Source of the DNA: Actinomycetes bacterium
Lineage (GTDB): Bacteria; Actinomycetota; Actinomycetes; Streptosporangiales; Streptosporangiaceae
Assembly (NCBI GenBank): GCA_025964635.1
Contig: JAOPYP010000265.1
Location: forward strand, 1-10,048
Length of the DNA stretch: 10,048 nucleotides
Reading direction: 5' to 3'
Of the stretch, positions 1 to 5,860 are shown in pieces (the first letter of the stretch is position 1; each line of letters opens with the position of its first letter). The notes under the pieces are model-generated. The model searched no databases. It was not told the DNA's origin and worked only from the letters and a program-made list of their open reading frames with translations. The translations under genes and the position numbers were made by a program.

Positions 1-2
1 CG

Positions 3-380
3 CTGGCCCCGGCGGCCCGGGCGGCGGTCCCGGCCCGCGCCAATGGCTCCGCGCCGGCCCCGGTTAATGGCGCTCTCCCGTTCCAGGCCAACGGGGCCGC
101 CGCAGCTCACGGTGCTGCGCCGATCCAGGCCAACGGCACCGGCCCGGTCAACGGCACACCCCCGGTGCAGGCCGACGGCTCCGGCCCGGACCCAGGGGCC
201 GGTGCCGTACCCGGCCCGGCCGCACCGCTGCGGGTCAGCGCCCGGCACCTGAAACTGGCCCTCGACGAGCTGCTGGATACCCGGCACGACCTGACCCGCG
301 TGCTGCTCGGCGGCCGTCCCATGCGCGGCGCGGACGTGATCATCCGGCCCGTGCTGCCCCATCTCCGCCCCAGCCGCTGA
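3..380 (+). CDS. 3' end of an unrecognised protein with an Ala/Pro/Gly/Asn-rich repeat linker (partial)
   Basis: The frame is open from the window edge to a TGA at 378-380, giving at least 125 residues of an unfinished N-terminus. I do not recognise the family. Visible residues 1-75 are low complexity (Ala, Pro, Gly, Asn). They contain an imperfect 13-14 residue repeat: FQANG at 27-31, IQANG at 40-44, VQADG at 54-58, with VNG spacers at 21-23 and 48-50. After the linker comes a compact, charged C-terminal segment of about 48 residues. It begins near RVSARHLKLALDELLD, looks helical, and ends in a basic tail (HLRPSR). The likely layout is a folded upstream domain, a flexible linker and a short helical tail, but the upstream domain lies outside the window. 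The gene is co-directional with vapB, 140 nt away, with an inverted repeat between them, so it is probably a separate transcription unit. Confidence is good for coding and nil for function. Confidence 0.6.
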   Translation: MAPAARAAVPARANGSAPAPVNGALPFQANGAAAAHGAAPIQANGTGPVNGTPPVQADGSGPDPGAGAVPGPAAPLRVSARHLKLALDELLDTRHDLTRVLLGGRPMRGADVIIRPVLPHLRPSR

Positions 381-438
381 CCCGCGCGCACCGTGGTCAG
401 CCGGCGGGCCTGATGCCGGCCTCCTCGCCGCGTGGGCA

Positions 439-461
439 CATCACGCGTCCCCGACGTGATG
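439..461. promoter_or_regulatory. Inverted repeat upstream of vapB (candidate VapBC operator)
   Basis: A perfect 7-bp dyad: CATCACG at 439-445 and CGTGATG at 455-461, with a 9-nt spacer. A further copy, GCATCACG, lies at 528-535 just inside vapB and pairs perfectly with CGTGATGC at 455-462. Three alternating copies around the promoter fit the known habit of VapBC complexes of binding inverted repeats in their own promoter. It could instead be a weak terminator hairpin for the preceding gene, whose stop is at 380, but no U-tract follows directly. Operator function is inferred. Confidence 0.35.
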
Positions 462-494
462 CCTACTATGCGAAAATTTTGGTGCTCTCAAAAA

Positions 495-520
495 TATGAT
501 CTTGGTGTATCGTTAGGGCC
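495..520 (+). promoter_or_regulatory. Promoter region of vapBC, possibly giving a leaderless transcript
   Basis: The stretch 462-515 is strikingly AT-rich for this genome and includes AAAATTTT at 473-480. Two -10-like hexamers are visible: TATGAT at 495-500 and TATCGT at 508-513. The second ends 7 nt before the ATG at 521, the spacing expected if transcription starts at the start codon. Only a weak AGGG lies before the ATG, which also favours leaderless translation. TTGGTG occurs twice, at 479-484 and 502-507, but neither copy has good -35 spacing to its -10. That an AT-rich promoter is present is reasonably secure; the exact -10 is not. Confidence 0.45.
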
Positions 521-799
521 ATGACGCGCATCACGGTGGACGTTAACGATGGGTGGCTGGAGGCGGCGCGCGTGGTACTCGGCACGGACACCAAGGTGGC
601 GACGATCAACGCCGCTCTGCACGCCCAGGCCCTCAAGGCGAAGGCCGCCGAGATCCTGGCCGCGCTGGACAGCGTCGAGATGGACTACACCGGGAGCGCC
701 GACAGCTTCCGCTATGGCGGCGGCCGGGACCTGAGCCGGCTCGGAGAGCTCGCCCGGGAGGACGCGGCGGCCGAGCAGGACACCGGGTCCGGCAGCTGA
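521..799 (+). CDS. vapB: VapB-type antitoxin of a type II toxin-antitoxin pair
   Basis: A 92-residue protein read as the antitoxin that binds and neutralises the adjacent PIN-domain toxin and represses the operon. Residues 3-45 fit the VapB ribbon-helix-helix pattern: an N-terminal strand (TRITVDVND), a helix, a T-K-x-A-T-x-N-A-A-L helix, then an Ala/Lys-rich helix. The rest (about 46-92) is acidic and polar, as expected of a tail that is disordered until it binds the toxin. The ATG at 521 follows an AT-rich promoter with little Shine-Dalgarno sequence. The TGA at 797-799 shares its last base with the toxin ATG, so the pair is translationally coupled. The assignment rests on fold-like pattern and on the neighbour. 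Toxin specificity and actual neutralisation are inferred from the family. Confidence 0.85.
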   Translation: MTRITVDVNDGWLEAARVVLGTDTKVATINAALHAQALKAKAAEILAALDSVEMDYTGSADSFRYGGGRDLSRLGELAREDAAAEQDTGSGS

Positions 800-1218
800 T
801 GGCCGGGACGATCTACCTCGCCGACACCTCGGCGTACGTGGCCCAGGCCCGAGACCCAGAGGCGCGGGCCAGGTTCGCCGGACTGCTCACCGAGGGACGG
901 CTGGCCGTCTGCCAGATGACCGCGCTCGAGTACCTCAACAACGCCCCGGACCCCAAGGGGCACGAGGTGCTGTGGACGGCCCTGCACGGGCAGCGCTGGA
1001 TGGATGTGACGGCCACGGGCATGAACCGGGCCATGGAGGTGCACCGGATGCTTGCGGAACGCAGCCAGCACCGCAACTTCCGGCTGCCCGACCTGATCAT
1101 CGCTGCGGCGGCCGAGCAGCACGGCGCCACGGTCCTGCACTATGACGCGGACTACGACCGCATCGCGGCGGTCACCGGGCAGCCGGTGGAATGGGTGGCA
1201 GCCCGGGGCTCGCTCTAG
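799..1218 (+). CDS. vapC: VapC-type PIN-domain ribonuclease toxin
   Basis: A 139-residue protein, the usual length for VapC toxins, which are Mg2+-dependent RNases that cut tRNA, rRNA or mRNA to arrest growth. The PIN acidic residues are in place: D9 in LADTSAYV, E44 in TALEYLN, D98 in RLPDLIIAAAA and D116 in HYDADYDRIA. The RLPDxxIAA block is typical of VapC. The ATG at 799 overlaps the vapB stop by one base. A longer frame from 553 exists, but its first 82 residues are out-of-frame vapB, so 799 is the start. The gene ends 23 nt before the convergent pcaD stop. The RNA target cannot be told from sequence. Confidence 0.9.
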   Translation: MAGTIYLADTSAYVAQARDPEARARFAGLLTEGRLAVCQMTALEYLNNAPDPKGHEVLWTALHGQRWMDVTATGMNRAMEVHRMLAERSQHRNFRLPDLIIAAAAEQHGATVLHYDADYDRIAAVTGQPVEWVAARGSL

Positions 1219-1241
1219 CGTTCATCTCCAGCGGGGTCCGT

Positions 1242-2111
1242 TCAGCCCCACCGAGGTGACGCCATCGCGAGGAGGTGGGCGCTCAGCGCCGCCGTCATCT
1301 CGGCCGGGTTGGACACATTGGCCAGGTGCGCGGCGCCCCGGATGACGGCCAGCCGGGATCCGGCAGTCCCCCGGGCGATCACGGCCCCGTGCCACGGCGG
1401 GGTCGACGGGTCTTCTGCGCCGGAAATCACCAGGGTGGGGGCGGTAATCCGGGCCAGGGCGGCCCGCAGGTCCATGCCCGCGATGGCGTCGCAGCAGCCC
1501 GCGTACCCTTCCGGGTCGACGCTGTCCAGGGTGGCGATGAAGCCGGCCGGCACCGACGGGAACCGGGCGGCGAAGGCCGGCGTGAACCAGCGGCCCACCA
1601 CCTGGGCGGAGATGGGCGGCAGGCCGCCGGCCCGCACGGCCGCCGCCCGCTGGACCCAGAGATCGGTGTCCGGGAACCTGGCGGTCGTGCAGCACAGCGC
1701 CAGGGTGTCGATCCGCCCGGGTGCGTTCGCGGCCAGCCACATCCCGAGCATGCCGCCCAGCGACACGCCGCAGTACGACGCGTGCTCGACCCCGAAGTCG
1801 TCGAGCAGGCGGAGCACGTCCGCGCCCAGCCCGGCGATGGTGTACGGCCCTGGCGGGGCGGGCGAGCCGCCGTGCCCGCGGTGCTCGTAGCGGAGCAGCC
1901 GGAAGTGCTCCCCCAGCGCCGGGAGCTGCGGTTCCCACAGTTCCCGGGTGCTCCCGAGGGAGTTGCCGAGGACCAGGACCGGCGCGTCCCGCGGCCCGTC
2001 CAGTGACGCCGCCAGCCGGACCGGCTGGCGCGCGTCCGGCGTTTCCGGCCCGGCCGTGCCCGTTGCCGGGCTGGCCTCCCCCGGCACCGTGGCGGCCTGG
2101 GGGTCAGACAT
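1242..2111 (-). CDS. pcaD: 3-oxoadipate enol-lactonase (alpha/beta hydrolase)
   Basis: Cytoplasmic hydrolase of the protocatechuate branch that converts 3-oxoadipate enol-lactone to 3-oxoadipate. From the ATG at 2111 it has 289 residues and the alpha/beta-hydrolase order: oxyanion loop VLGNSLGS (47-54), YEHRGHGGS (75-83), nucleophile elbow GVSLGG with S117, acid D234 in SGAEDPSTPP, and H262 in GAAHLANVSNP. The first 28 or so residues are an Ala/Pro-rich extension beyond the usual length of about 260. The chosen ATG overlaps the pcaG stop by 8 nt and has no Shine-Dalgarno sequence, so coupling to pcaG is likely. An in-frame GTG at 2135 would add eight residues. It is last in the pcaIJHGD block and is not fused to pcaC, unlike the PcaL proteins of some actinomycetes. 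Role is secure from motifs plus context. Confidence 0.9.
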   Translation of the reverse strand: MSDPQAATVPGEASPATGTAGPETPDARQPVRLAASLDGPRDAPVLVLGNSLGSTRELWEPQLPALGEHFRLLRYEHRGHGGSPAPPGPYTIAGLGADVLRLLDDFGVEHASYCGVSLGGMLGMWLAANAPGRIDTLALCCTTARFPDTDLWVQRAAAVRAGGLPPISAQVVGRWFTPAFAARFPSVPAGFIATLDSVDPEGYAGCCDAIAGMDLRAALARITAPTLVISGAEDPSTPPWHGAVIARGTAGSRLAVIRGAAHLANVSNPAEMTAALSAHLLAMASPRWG

Positions 2112-2682
2112 CGAAGAAGACGGTCTCGTGCTCACCCTGCAGGCGGATGCTGAAGTGGAACCGGGACTTGTCGTCCGCGTCCGCGGCGGCGATCAGGGTG
2201 CCCCGGCGGGCGGGGTCGGTGATGGCGGACAGCACCGGGTCGTCGGCGTTCGCTTCCTCTTCGTCTGGGAAGTAGATGCGGGTCACCACCCGGTCCAGGA
2301 GGCCGCGGGCGAACACCGACACGTCCAGGTGCGGGGCCTCCCGGCCGCCGTCCGGGCTGGGCAGCGCGCCGGGCCGGAGCGTGACGATGTGGTAGCTGCC
2401 GTCCGGCGCGGTCGGGCAGCGCCCGAAGCCGCGGAACGCGGTCCCCTGGCCCGGTGCGCCGCGCGGATCGTCGGGGTGATCGAAGCGCCCGTCCGGGTCG
2501 GCCTGCCACGTCTCGATCAGCCCGTCCGGGACCGGCGCGCCCTCGCCGTCCACCAGCCGCCCGGTGATCGTGATCGCCCCGGGGGTGTCCCCGGGCACGA
2601 CGGTCGGGCCGTCCGGCCACGGCAGCCCGATGGTCAGGTACGGCCCGACGGTCTGCGAGGGCGTCAGCGGCAGCCCGGTCAC
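2104..2682 (-). CDS. pcaG: Protocatechuate 3,4-dioxygenase, alpha subunit
   Basis: A 192-residue alpha subunit of the intradiol ring-cleaving dioxygenase that, with PcaH, opens protocatechuate to 3-carboxy-cis,cis-muconate using O2. The N-terminus has the family motif TPSQTVGPY (7-15), followed by DGLIETWQADPDGRF and the C-terminal HLDVSVFARGLLDRVVTRIYF block. As expected for alpha, the paired His iron ligands of PcaH are absent, since iron is held by the beta subunit. The start is a GTG at 2682 that overlaps the pcaH TGA (GTGA), preceded by a strong GGGGGGAG Shine-Dalgarno with a 5-nt spacer. The length fits the family. Its stop overlaps the start of pcaD. Confidence 0.95.
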   Translation of the reverse strand: MTGLPLTPSQTVGPYLTIGLPWPDGPTVVPGDTPGAITITGRLVDGEGAPVPDGLIETWQADPDGRFDHPDDPRGAPGQGTAFRGFGRCPTAPDGSYHIVTLRPGALPSPDGGREAPHLDVSVFARGLLDRVVTRIYFPDEEEANADDPVLSAITDPARRGTLIAAADADDKSRFHFSIRLQGEHETVFFDV

Positions 2683-3443
2683 CGCCGCTCCCCCCGCCGG
2701 CCGGCCGCGGGCTGCTCCTCGAACACGGTCCCGGCGCTGCCCCGGAGCACGATGTCCCATTCGTAACCGAGCGCCCAGTCCGGCTCGGTGAGGTTGATGT
2801 CGAACCGCGAGATCAGCCGCTGGCGGGCCTTCGGGTCCGGGATCGAGTTGAAGATCGGGTCGTATTCGAAGAGCGGATCGTCGGGGAAGTACATCTGCGT
2901 CACCAGGCGCTGCGTGAACGCCCGCCCGAACAGGGAGAAGTGGATGTGCGCAGGCCGCCAGGCGTTGGGGTGGTTGCGCCACGGGTAGGCGCCGGGCTTG
3001 ATGGTCACGAACCGGTACCGGCCCTCGGAGTCGGTCACGCACCGGCCCACGCCGGAGAAGTTCGGGTCCAGCGGGGCCGGGTGGTTGTCCACCGCGTGCT
3101 GGTACCGGCCGGCCGCGTTGGCCTGCCAGACCTCCACCAGCGTGTCCGGGATCGGCCGCCCGCCGCTGTCCAGCACCCGCCCGGTCACGATGATCCGCTC
3201 GCCCAGCGGCTCACCCGCGTGCTGGGTGGTCAGGTCCGCGTCGGCCGGCGCGACCCGCCCCTCGCCCAGCGCCGGGCCGGTGATCTCGGTCAGCCCCTGC
3301 GTGATCATCAGCGGCCGCTGGGACGGCGCCCGCAGCGCGGTGGACCGGTAGCCCGGCGAGTCCAGCGGCGGGTGCAGCCCGCTGGGCCGCTCGTAGGAGG
3401 GCAGGACCAGCCCGGCTGGCGGGGATGGCGGGTGCGTGGTCAT
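2679..3443 (-). CDS. pcaH: Protocatechuate 3,4-dioxygenase, beta subunit (Fe-binding)
   Basis: A 254-residue iron-bearing subunit of protocatechuate 3,4-dioxygenase. All non-haem Fe(III) ligands known from the Pseudomonas enzyme align: Y114 (NAAGRYQHAVDN), Y153 (PGAYPWRN), and H166 and H168 (RPAHIHFS), with the active-site Arg at R163. The dioxygenase N-terminal region (about 15-75) and the intradiol barrel (about 80-240) appear complete. The C-terminus has a short Arg/Gly tail (AGRRGERR). The ATG at 3443 overlaps the pcaJ TGA (ATGA) and has AAGGAG 10 nt upstream. The same frame is open upstream to about 3800, but that part is antisense-frame shadow of pcaJ. Intact ligands predict an active enzyme. 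Together with pcaG it fixes protocatechuate as the pathway substrate. Confidence 0.97.
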   Translation of the reverse strand: MTTHPPSPPAGLVLPSYERPSGLHPPLDSPGYRSTALRAPSQRPLMITQGLTEITGPALGEGRVAPADADLTTQHAGEPLGERIIVTGRVLDSGGRPIPDTLVEVWQANAAGRYQHAVDNHPAPLDPNFSGVGRCVTDSEGRYRFVTIKPGAYPWRNHPNAWRPAHIHFSLFGRAFTQRLVTQMYFPDDPLFEYDPIFNSIPDPKARQRLISRFDINLTEPDWALGYEWDIVLRGSAGTVFEEQPAAGRRGERR

Positions 3444-4252
3444 CGGGCGGCTGCTCCTTCTTCGGCGCGGCCGTGCAGGTCGCGCAGGGCGGTGAGCTCG
3501 GCCGCGGTGGGCGGCCCGAGCACCTTCAGTGAATCCGACACCGCGAGTTCCCAGCCGGTCTTGGCCCGCACGTCCGCCACCGTCACCCCGGGGTACAGCC
3601 CCGTCATCGTGAGCTCGCACGTCACCGGGTCCGGCTCGAGGATGCCCAGGTCGGTGATGACCTTGCGGGGGCCAGCGCCGGCCAGTCCCAGGCGCTCCCG
3701 GGCCCCGGCCCCGTCGCCGAAGCCGACCGAGGTCACGAAGTCGACCCGGTCCACGAACGACCGGCGGCTCTGCCGGACCACGACGATCACCTCGCGGCAC
3801 GACGCGGCGATCTCCGGGGCACCGCCCGCGCCGGGCAGCCGGACCGCGGGCTCGGCGTAGCCGGAGCCGACGATCGTCGTGTTGATGTTCCCGAACTTGT
3901 CGATCTGGGCCGCGCCGAGGAAGCCGACCCCGATCCGGCCGGGCTGGAGCCAGTAGTTGAAGATCTCCGGCACGCTCACCACCGCGTCGGCGGTCTCGGC
4001 GAGGATCCCGTCACCGATGGACAGCGGCAGCCGGCCCGGCTTGGCCCCGATCGTGCCCGACTCGTAGATGAGCACGAGGTTCGGCGCGTGCGTGGCCCGG
4101 GCCAGGTTGGCCGCGGCGCTGGGCAGCCCGATGCCCACGAAGCAGGTCATGCCGTCGTGCAGGGCGCGGGCCGCGCAGGCGGTCATCATCTCGTCGGCGG
4201 TGAAGGCGGCCGGGTCCTTCGTCGCCGGTGCCTGAGCCCCGGTGGCGTTCAT
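3440..4252 (-). CDS. pcaJ: 3-oxoadipate CoA-transferase, subunit B (glutaconate-CoA-transferase-like, long form)
   Basis: A 270-residue class I CoA-transferase beta subunit that, with PcaI, would move CoA from succinyl-CoA to 3-oxoadipate. Residues 17-75 carry the family N-terminus (FTADEMMTACAARALHDGMTCFVGIGLPSAAAN in outline), then IYESGTIGA with E64. This is the expected catalytic Glu that forms the glutamyl-CoA thioester. A glycine-rich GFLGAAQIDKFGNINTT block follows. The length is closer to GctB-type proteins than to the Pseudomonas PcaJ of a little over 210 residues. The start at 4252 is chosen for its ATGA overlap with pcaI and GGGAGG 9 nt upstream. An ATG at 4261 abuts the Shine-Dalgarno. 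Substrate assignment rests on the pca neighbours; the enzyme class is seen directly. Confidence 0.85.
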   Translation of the reverse strand: MNATGAQAPATKDPAAFTADEMMTACAARALHDGMTCFVGIGLPSAAANLARATHAPNLVLIYESGTIGAKPGRLPLSIGDGILAETADAVVSVPEIFNYWLQPGRIGVGFLGAAQIDKFGNINTTIVGSGYAEPAVRLPGAGGAPEIAASCREVIVVVRQSRRSFVDRVDFVTSVGFGDGAGARERLGLAGAGPRKVITDLGILEPDPVTCELTMTGLYPGVTVADVRAKTGWELAVSDSLKVLGPPTAAELTALRDLHGRAEEGAAAR

Positions 4253-5118
4253 GGCCCACATCCTCCCTCGCCAGCCCCGGCGCCCGCCAGGGACCCGGTC
4301 TCGCCGTACACCTCCTCGGCCAGCCAGCGCCGGAACCGCTCCCGGTCCCGGCTGATCGCGTCCCAGGCCTGGTAGTACTCGTTGTCGCGGGCCGAGTAAC
4401 CCAGCGCGTAGGAGGGGTGCGACCCGCCGGGTGCCGCGGCCACGTAGTCGACCACCCAGGAGGGCAGGACGATCGCCCCCGGCTCGGGCCGCAGCTCGTC
4501 CACGATCTCCTCGACCGTGGCGATCGACCGCTGGGCGCTGAGCACGGCTTCCTTCTGCACCCCGGTGATCCCCCACAGCTGGACGTTCCCGGCCCGGTCG
4601 GCGCGCTGCGCGTGGATGACGGCCACGTCCGGGTTCAGCGCGGCCACGGCCGTCAGCCGCTCACCGGTGAATGGGCAGGTGACCGACCGGATGGCGGGCT
4701 GGCCGTCCAGGCCGGGCAGGCCCTCGAGGCCGGTGCCGCTGTAGCCGCGCAAGATGGCGAACGGCACGCCCGAGGCGCCCGCCACGTACCGGTTCGCCAT
4801 CCCCGCGTGACTGTGCTCCTCCAGCTGCAGCGGTCCCGGCCAGCCATGCTCCACCGCGTCGCGGAACCGGTGCAGCGAGCCCACCCCCGGGTTGCCGCCC
4901 CACGAGAAGATGAGGCGGCTGGCGCAGCCCGCGCCGATGAGCTGGTCGTAGATCACATCCGGGGTCATCCGGATGAGGGTCAGGTCACGCCGGCGCTGCC
5001 GGATCACCTCACGCCCGGCCGCGAACGGGATGAGGTGGGTGAACCCTTCCATCGCGACCGAATCCCCGTCGTGGACGGCCCGTGCGACGGCATCGGCCAG
5101 TGAAACGATCTCCGCCAT
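4249..5118 (-). CDS. pcaI: 3-oxoadipate CoA-transferase, subunit A (glutaconate-CoA-transferase-like, long form)
   Basis: A 289-residue alpha subunit of a class I CoA-transferase. Residues 1-30 (SLADAVARAVHDGDSVAMEGF) form the usual N-terminal Rossmann-like start, followed by the GctA-like FSWGGNPGVGSLHRFRDA (71-88) and LNPDVAVIHAQRADRAGNVQ. It ends in an Ala/Gly-rich tail. Pseudomonas PcaI is nearer 230 residues, so this is the longer GctA-like type. The ATG at 5118 has GGAGG only 2 nt upstream, which is tight. The frame stays open upstream to 5217, but there it translates repeat DNA into Cys/Trp-rich sequence and is unlikely to be protein. It heads the overlapping pcaIJHGD block behind a repeat-rich leader. 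CoA-transferase identity is firm; substrate is inferred from context. Confidence 0.85.
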   Translation of the reverse strand: MAEIVSLADAVARAVHDGDSVAMEGFTHLIPFAAGREVIRQRRRDLTLIRMTPDVIYDQLIGAGCASRLIFSWGGNPGVGSLHRFRDAVEHGWPGPLQLEEHSHAGMANRYVAGASGVPFAILRGYSGTGLEGLPGLDGQPAIRSVTCPFTGERLTAVAALNPDVAVIHAQRADRAGNVQLWGITGVQKEAVLSAQRSIATVEEIVDELRPEPGAIVLPSWVVDYVAAAPGGSHPSYALGYSARDNEYYQAWDAISRDRERFRRWLAEEVYGETGSLAGAGAGEGGCGP

Positions 5119-5130
5119 ATCCTCCGCCCA

Positions 5131-5217
5131 GCACAGCCAACACCGGCACAGCCAACACCGGTACAGCAACCACCTGTACCGCGGCACCGGTACAGCCAGC
5201 ACCCCTGCCGCGGTCAC
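5131..5217 (-). repeat. 15-nt repeat array with alternating inverted arms in the pcaI leader
   Basis: About six units of 14-15 nt lie end to end just upstream of the pcaI ribosome binding site. On the + strand, CGGTACAG occurs at 5159-5166 and 5188-5195, with its exact complement CTGTACCG between them at 5174-5181. A one-base variant, CGGCACAG, sits at 5144-5151, and weaker units lie at 5131-5143 and 5203-5217. The middle arm can pair perfectly over 8 bp with either flank (7-nt or 6-nt loop), and with the variant through one G-U pair. The array is either a set of mutually exclusive RNA hairpins or stacked DNA operators. The repeats are seen directly; the role is inferred. Confidence 0.75.
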
Positions 5218-5232
5218 CCGCGCTTACCCGAC

Positions 5233-5262
5233 ACCATAATGACCAGGTGGTCGCGATAAGTA
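5233..5262 (-). promoter_or_regulatory. Candidate promoter of pcaIJHGD with an embedded dyad
   Basis: On the - strand TATGGT (5238-5233) is a TANNNT-type -10. TACTTA/ACTTAT at about 5262-5256 is a poor -35 at 17-18 bp spacing. Between them lies a dyad, GACCA-GG-TGGTC (5241-5252), placed where a repressor would block polymerase. Transcription from here would give a leader of roughly 110 nt that includes the whole repeat array. The -35 match is weak, so the promoter is tentative. Read-through from pcaC is also possible. Confidence 0.35.
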
Positions 5263-5267
5263 CAGCC

Positions 5268-5282
5268 GTTCGTCATACGGAC
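5268..5282. promoter_or_regulatory. PcaR/PcaU-like (IclR-family) operator candidate
   Basis: GTTCGTCATACGGAC is an imperfect dyad (GTtCGT-N3-ACGgAC). By my count it matches 11 of 15 bases of the Pseudomonas putida PcaR box as I recall it (GTTCGATAATCGCAC). It lies just upstream of the candidate pcaI promoter, the usual place for an IclR-type activator, and directly downstream of the pcaC stop codon (5284-5286). No regulator gene is in the window. The match is seen; binding is inferred. Confidence 0.4.
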
Positions 5283-5283
5283 A

Positions 5284-5694
5284 TTACGGCACGGGCGGCA
5301 CCGGCATGGTGCCCGGTGCACCCGCTTCCGCCAGCACTTCCCGGGCGATGGCGAATGCGCGGTTCGCGGCCGGAACCCCGGCGTACACGGCGGTGTGCAG
5401 CAGCACTTCGCCGATCTGGCCGGGGGTCAGGCCGTTGCGCAGCGCGGCCCGCAGGTGCATGGCCAGCTCCGCGTCCTGGCGGAGCACGACGAGCGCGGTC
5501 AGCGTGATCATGCTCCGCTCGGCGCGGGACAGTCCCGGCCGGGACCAGATGTCGCCCCACGCGTAGCGGGTGATGAAGTCCTGGAACGGCGCGGTCAGCG
5601 GCGTGGTCGCGGCGACCGCGCGGTCGACGTGCTCGTCCCCCAGGACCTCACGGCGGACCGTCATCCCCTGCGCGGCGCGCTCAGCATCGTCCAT
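5284..5694 (-). CDS. pcaC: 4-carboxymuconolactone decarboxylase
   Basis: A 136-residue small cytoplasmic enzyme that decarboxylates 4-carboxymuconolactone to 3-oxoadipate enol-lactone, the substrate of PcaD. The length and blocks are those of the CMD family: YAWGDIWSRPGLSRAERSMITL (44-65, shown in outline), MHLRAALRNGLT (79-90) with conserved H80, then E96 and HTAVYAGVPAAN (100-111). It lacks the CxxC of the related AhpD peroxidases. The ATG at 5694 has AAGG 8 nt upstream; M11 is a weaker alternative. It stands alone, not fused to pcaD, with 165 nt to pcaI and 166 nt to pcaB, so it may have its own promoter or be read from pcaB. Assignment is firm because the pathway neighbours agree. Confidence 0.93.
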   Translation of the reverse strand: MDDAERAAQGMTVRREVLGDEHVDRAVAATTPLTAPFQDFITRYAWGDIWSRPGLSRAERSMITLTALVVLRQDAELAMHLRAALRNGLTPGQIGEVLLHTAVYAGVPAANRAFAIAREVLAEAGAPGTMPVPPVP

Positions 5695-5776
5695 TGGTTC
5701 CGCCTTTCACGGCCCGGTTTCATGACTGTGTGCAGCAGGCGCTGCGGTCGGCCAGGAAGGTTACCCACTCCCGCGC

Positions 5777-5793
5777 CCCGGCTGGTAGCCGGG
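5777..5793. terminator. GC-rich hairpin between pcaB and pcaC
   Basis: A perfect 7-bp stem, CCCGGCT / AGCCGGG, with a GGT loop, 68 nt beyond the pcaB stop. A second small dyad (CGGCT-CGCT-AGCCG, 5826-5839) and a third (GCAGC-AGGC-GCTGC, 5732-5745) lie in the same 166-nt gap. None has a U-tract, so termination or attenuation after pcaB is only a possibility. Nothing else is visible in this gap. Confidence 0.3.
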
Positions 5794-5860
5794 CGGCCCC
5801 GGCCTATCCGGCGGCTCCGGGCCGGCGGCTCGCTAGCCGGGTCGCCTCCAGCCCGCTGCC

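Noticed and set aside
553..1218. A 221-codon open frame covering vapC plus upstream sequence
   Set aside because: Its first 82 codons read vapB out of frame as Arg/Gly-rich sequence. The PIN domain begins at the overlapping ATG at 799.
1219..1250. Possible bidirectional terminator between convergent vapC and pcaD (GGGG...CCCC)
   Set aside because: Only a 4-bp stem with a 9-nt loop and no T-tract, expected by chance at this GC content.
3444..3800. Upstream extension of the pcaH frame to 3800
   Set aside because: It overlaps the real pcaJ in another frame. The ATGA junction and AAGGAG fix the pcaH start at 3443.
4249..5118. Assignment of the CoA-transferase pair as IpdAB (steroid catabolism)
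   Set aside because: The B subunit keeps the transferase ESG glutamate, and the genes are embedded in a protocatechuate operon with no steroid genes visible.
5119..5217. In-frame N-terminal extension of pcaI with a Cys/Trp-rich tandem peptide
   Set aside because: The residues come from the 15-nt DNA repeat, do not resemble CoA-transferase N-termini, and a GGAGG lies at the 5118 start.
5131..5217. CRISPR array
   Set aside because: The units are about 15 nt, contiguous and without unique spacers, and no cas genes are present.
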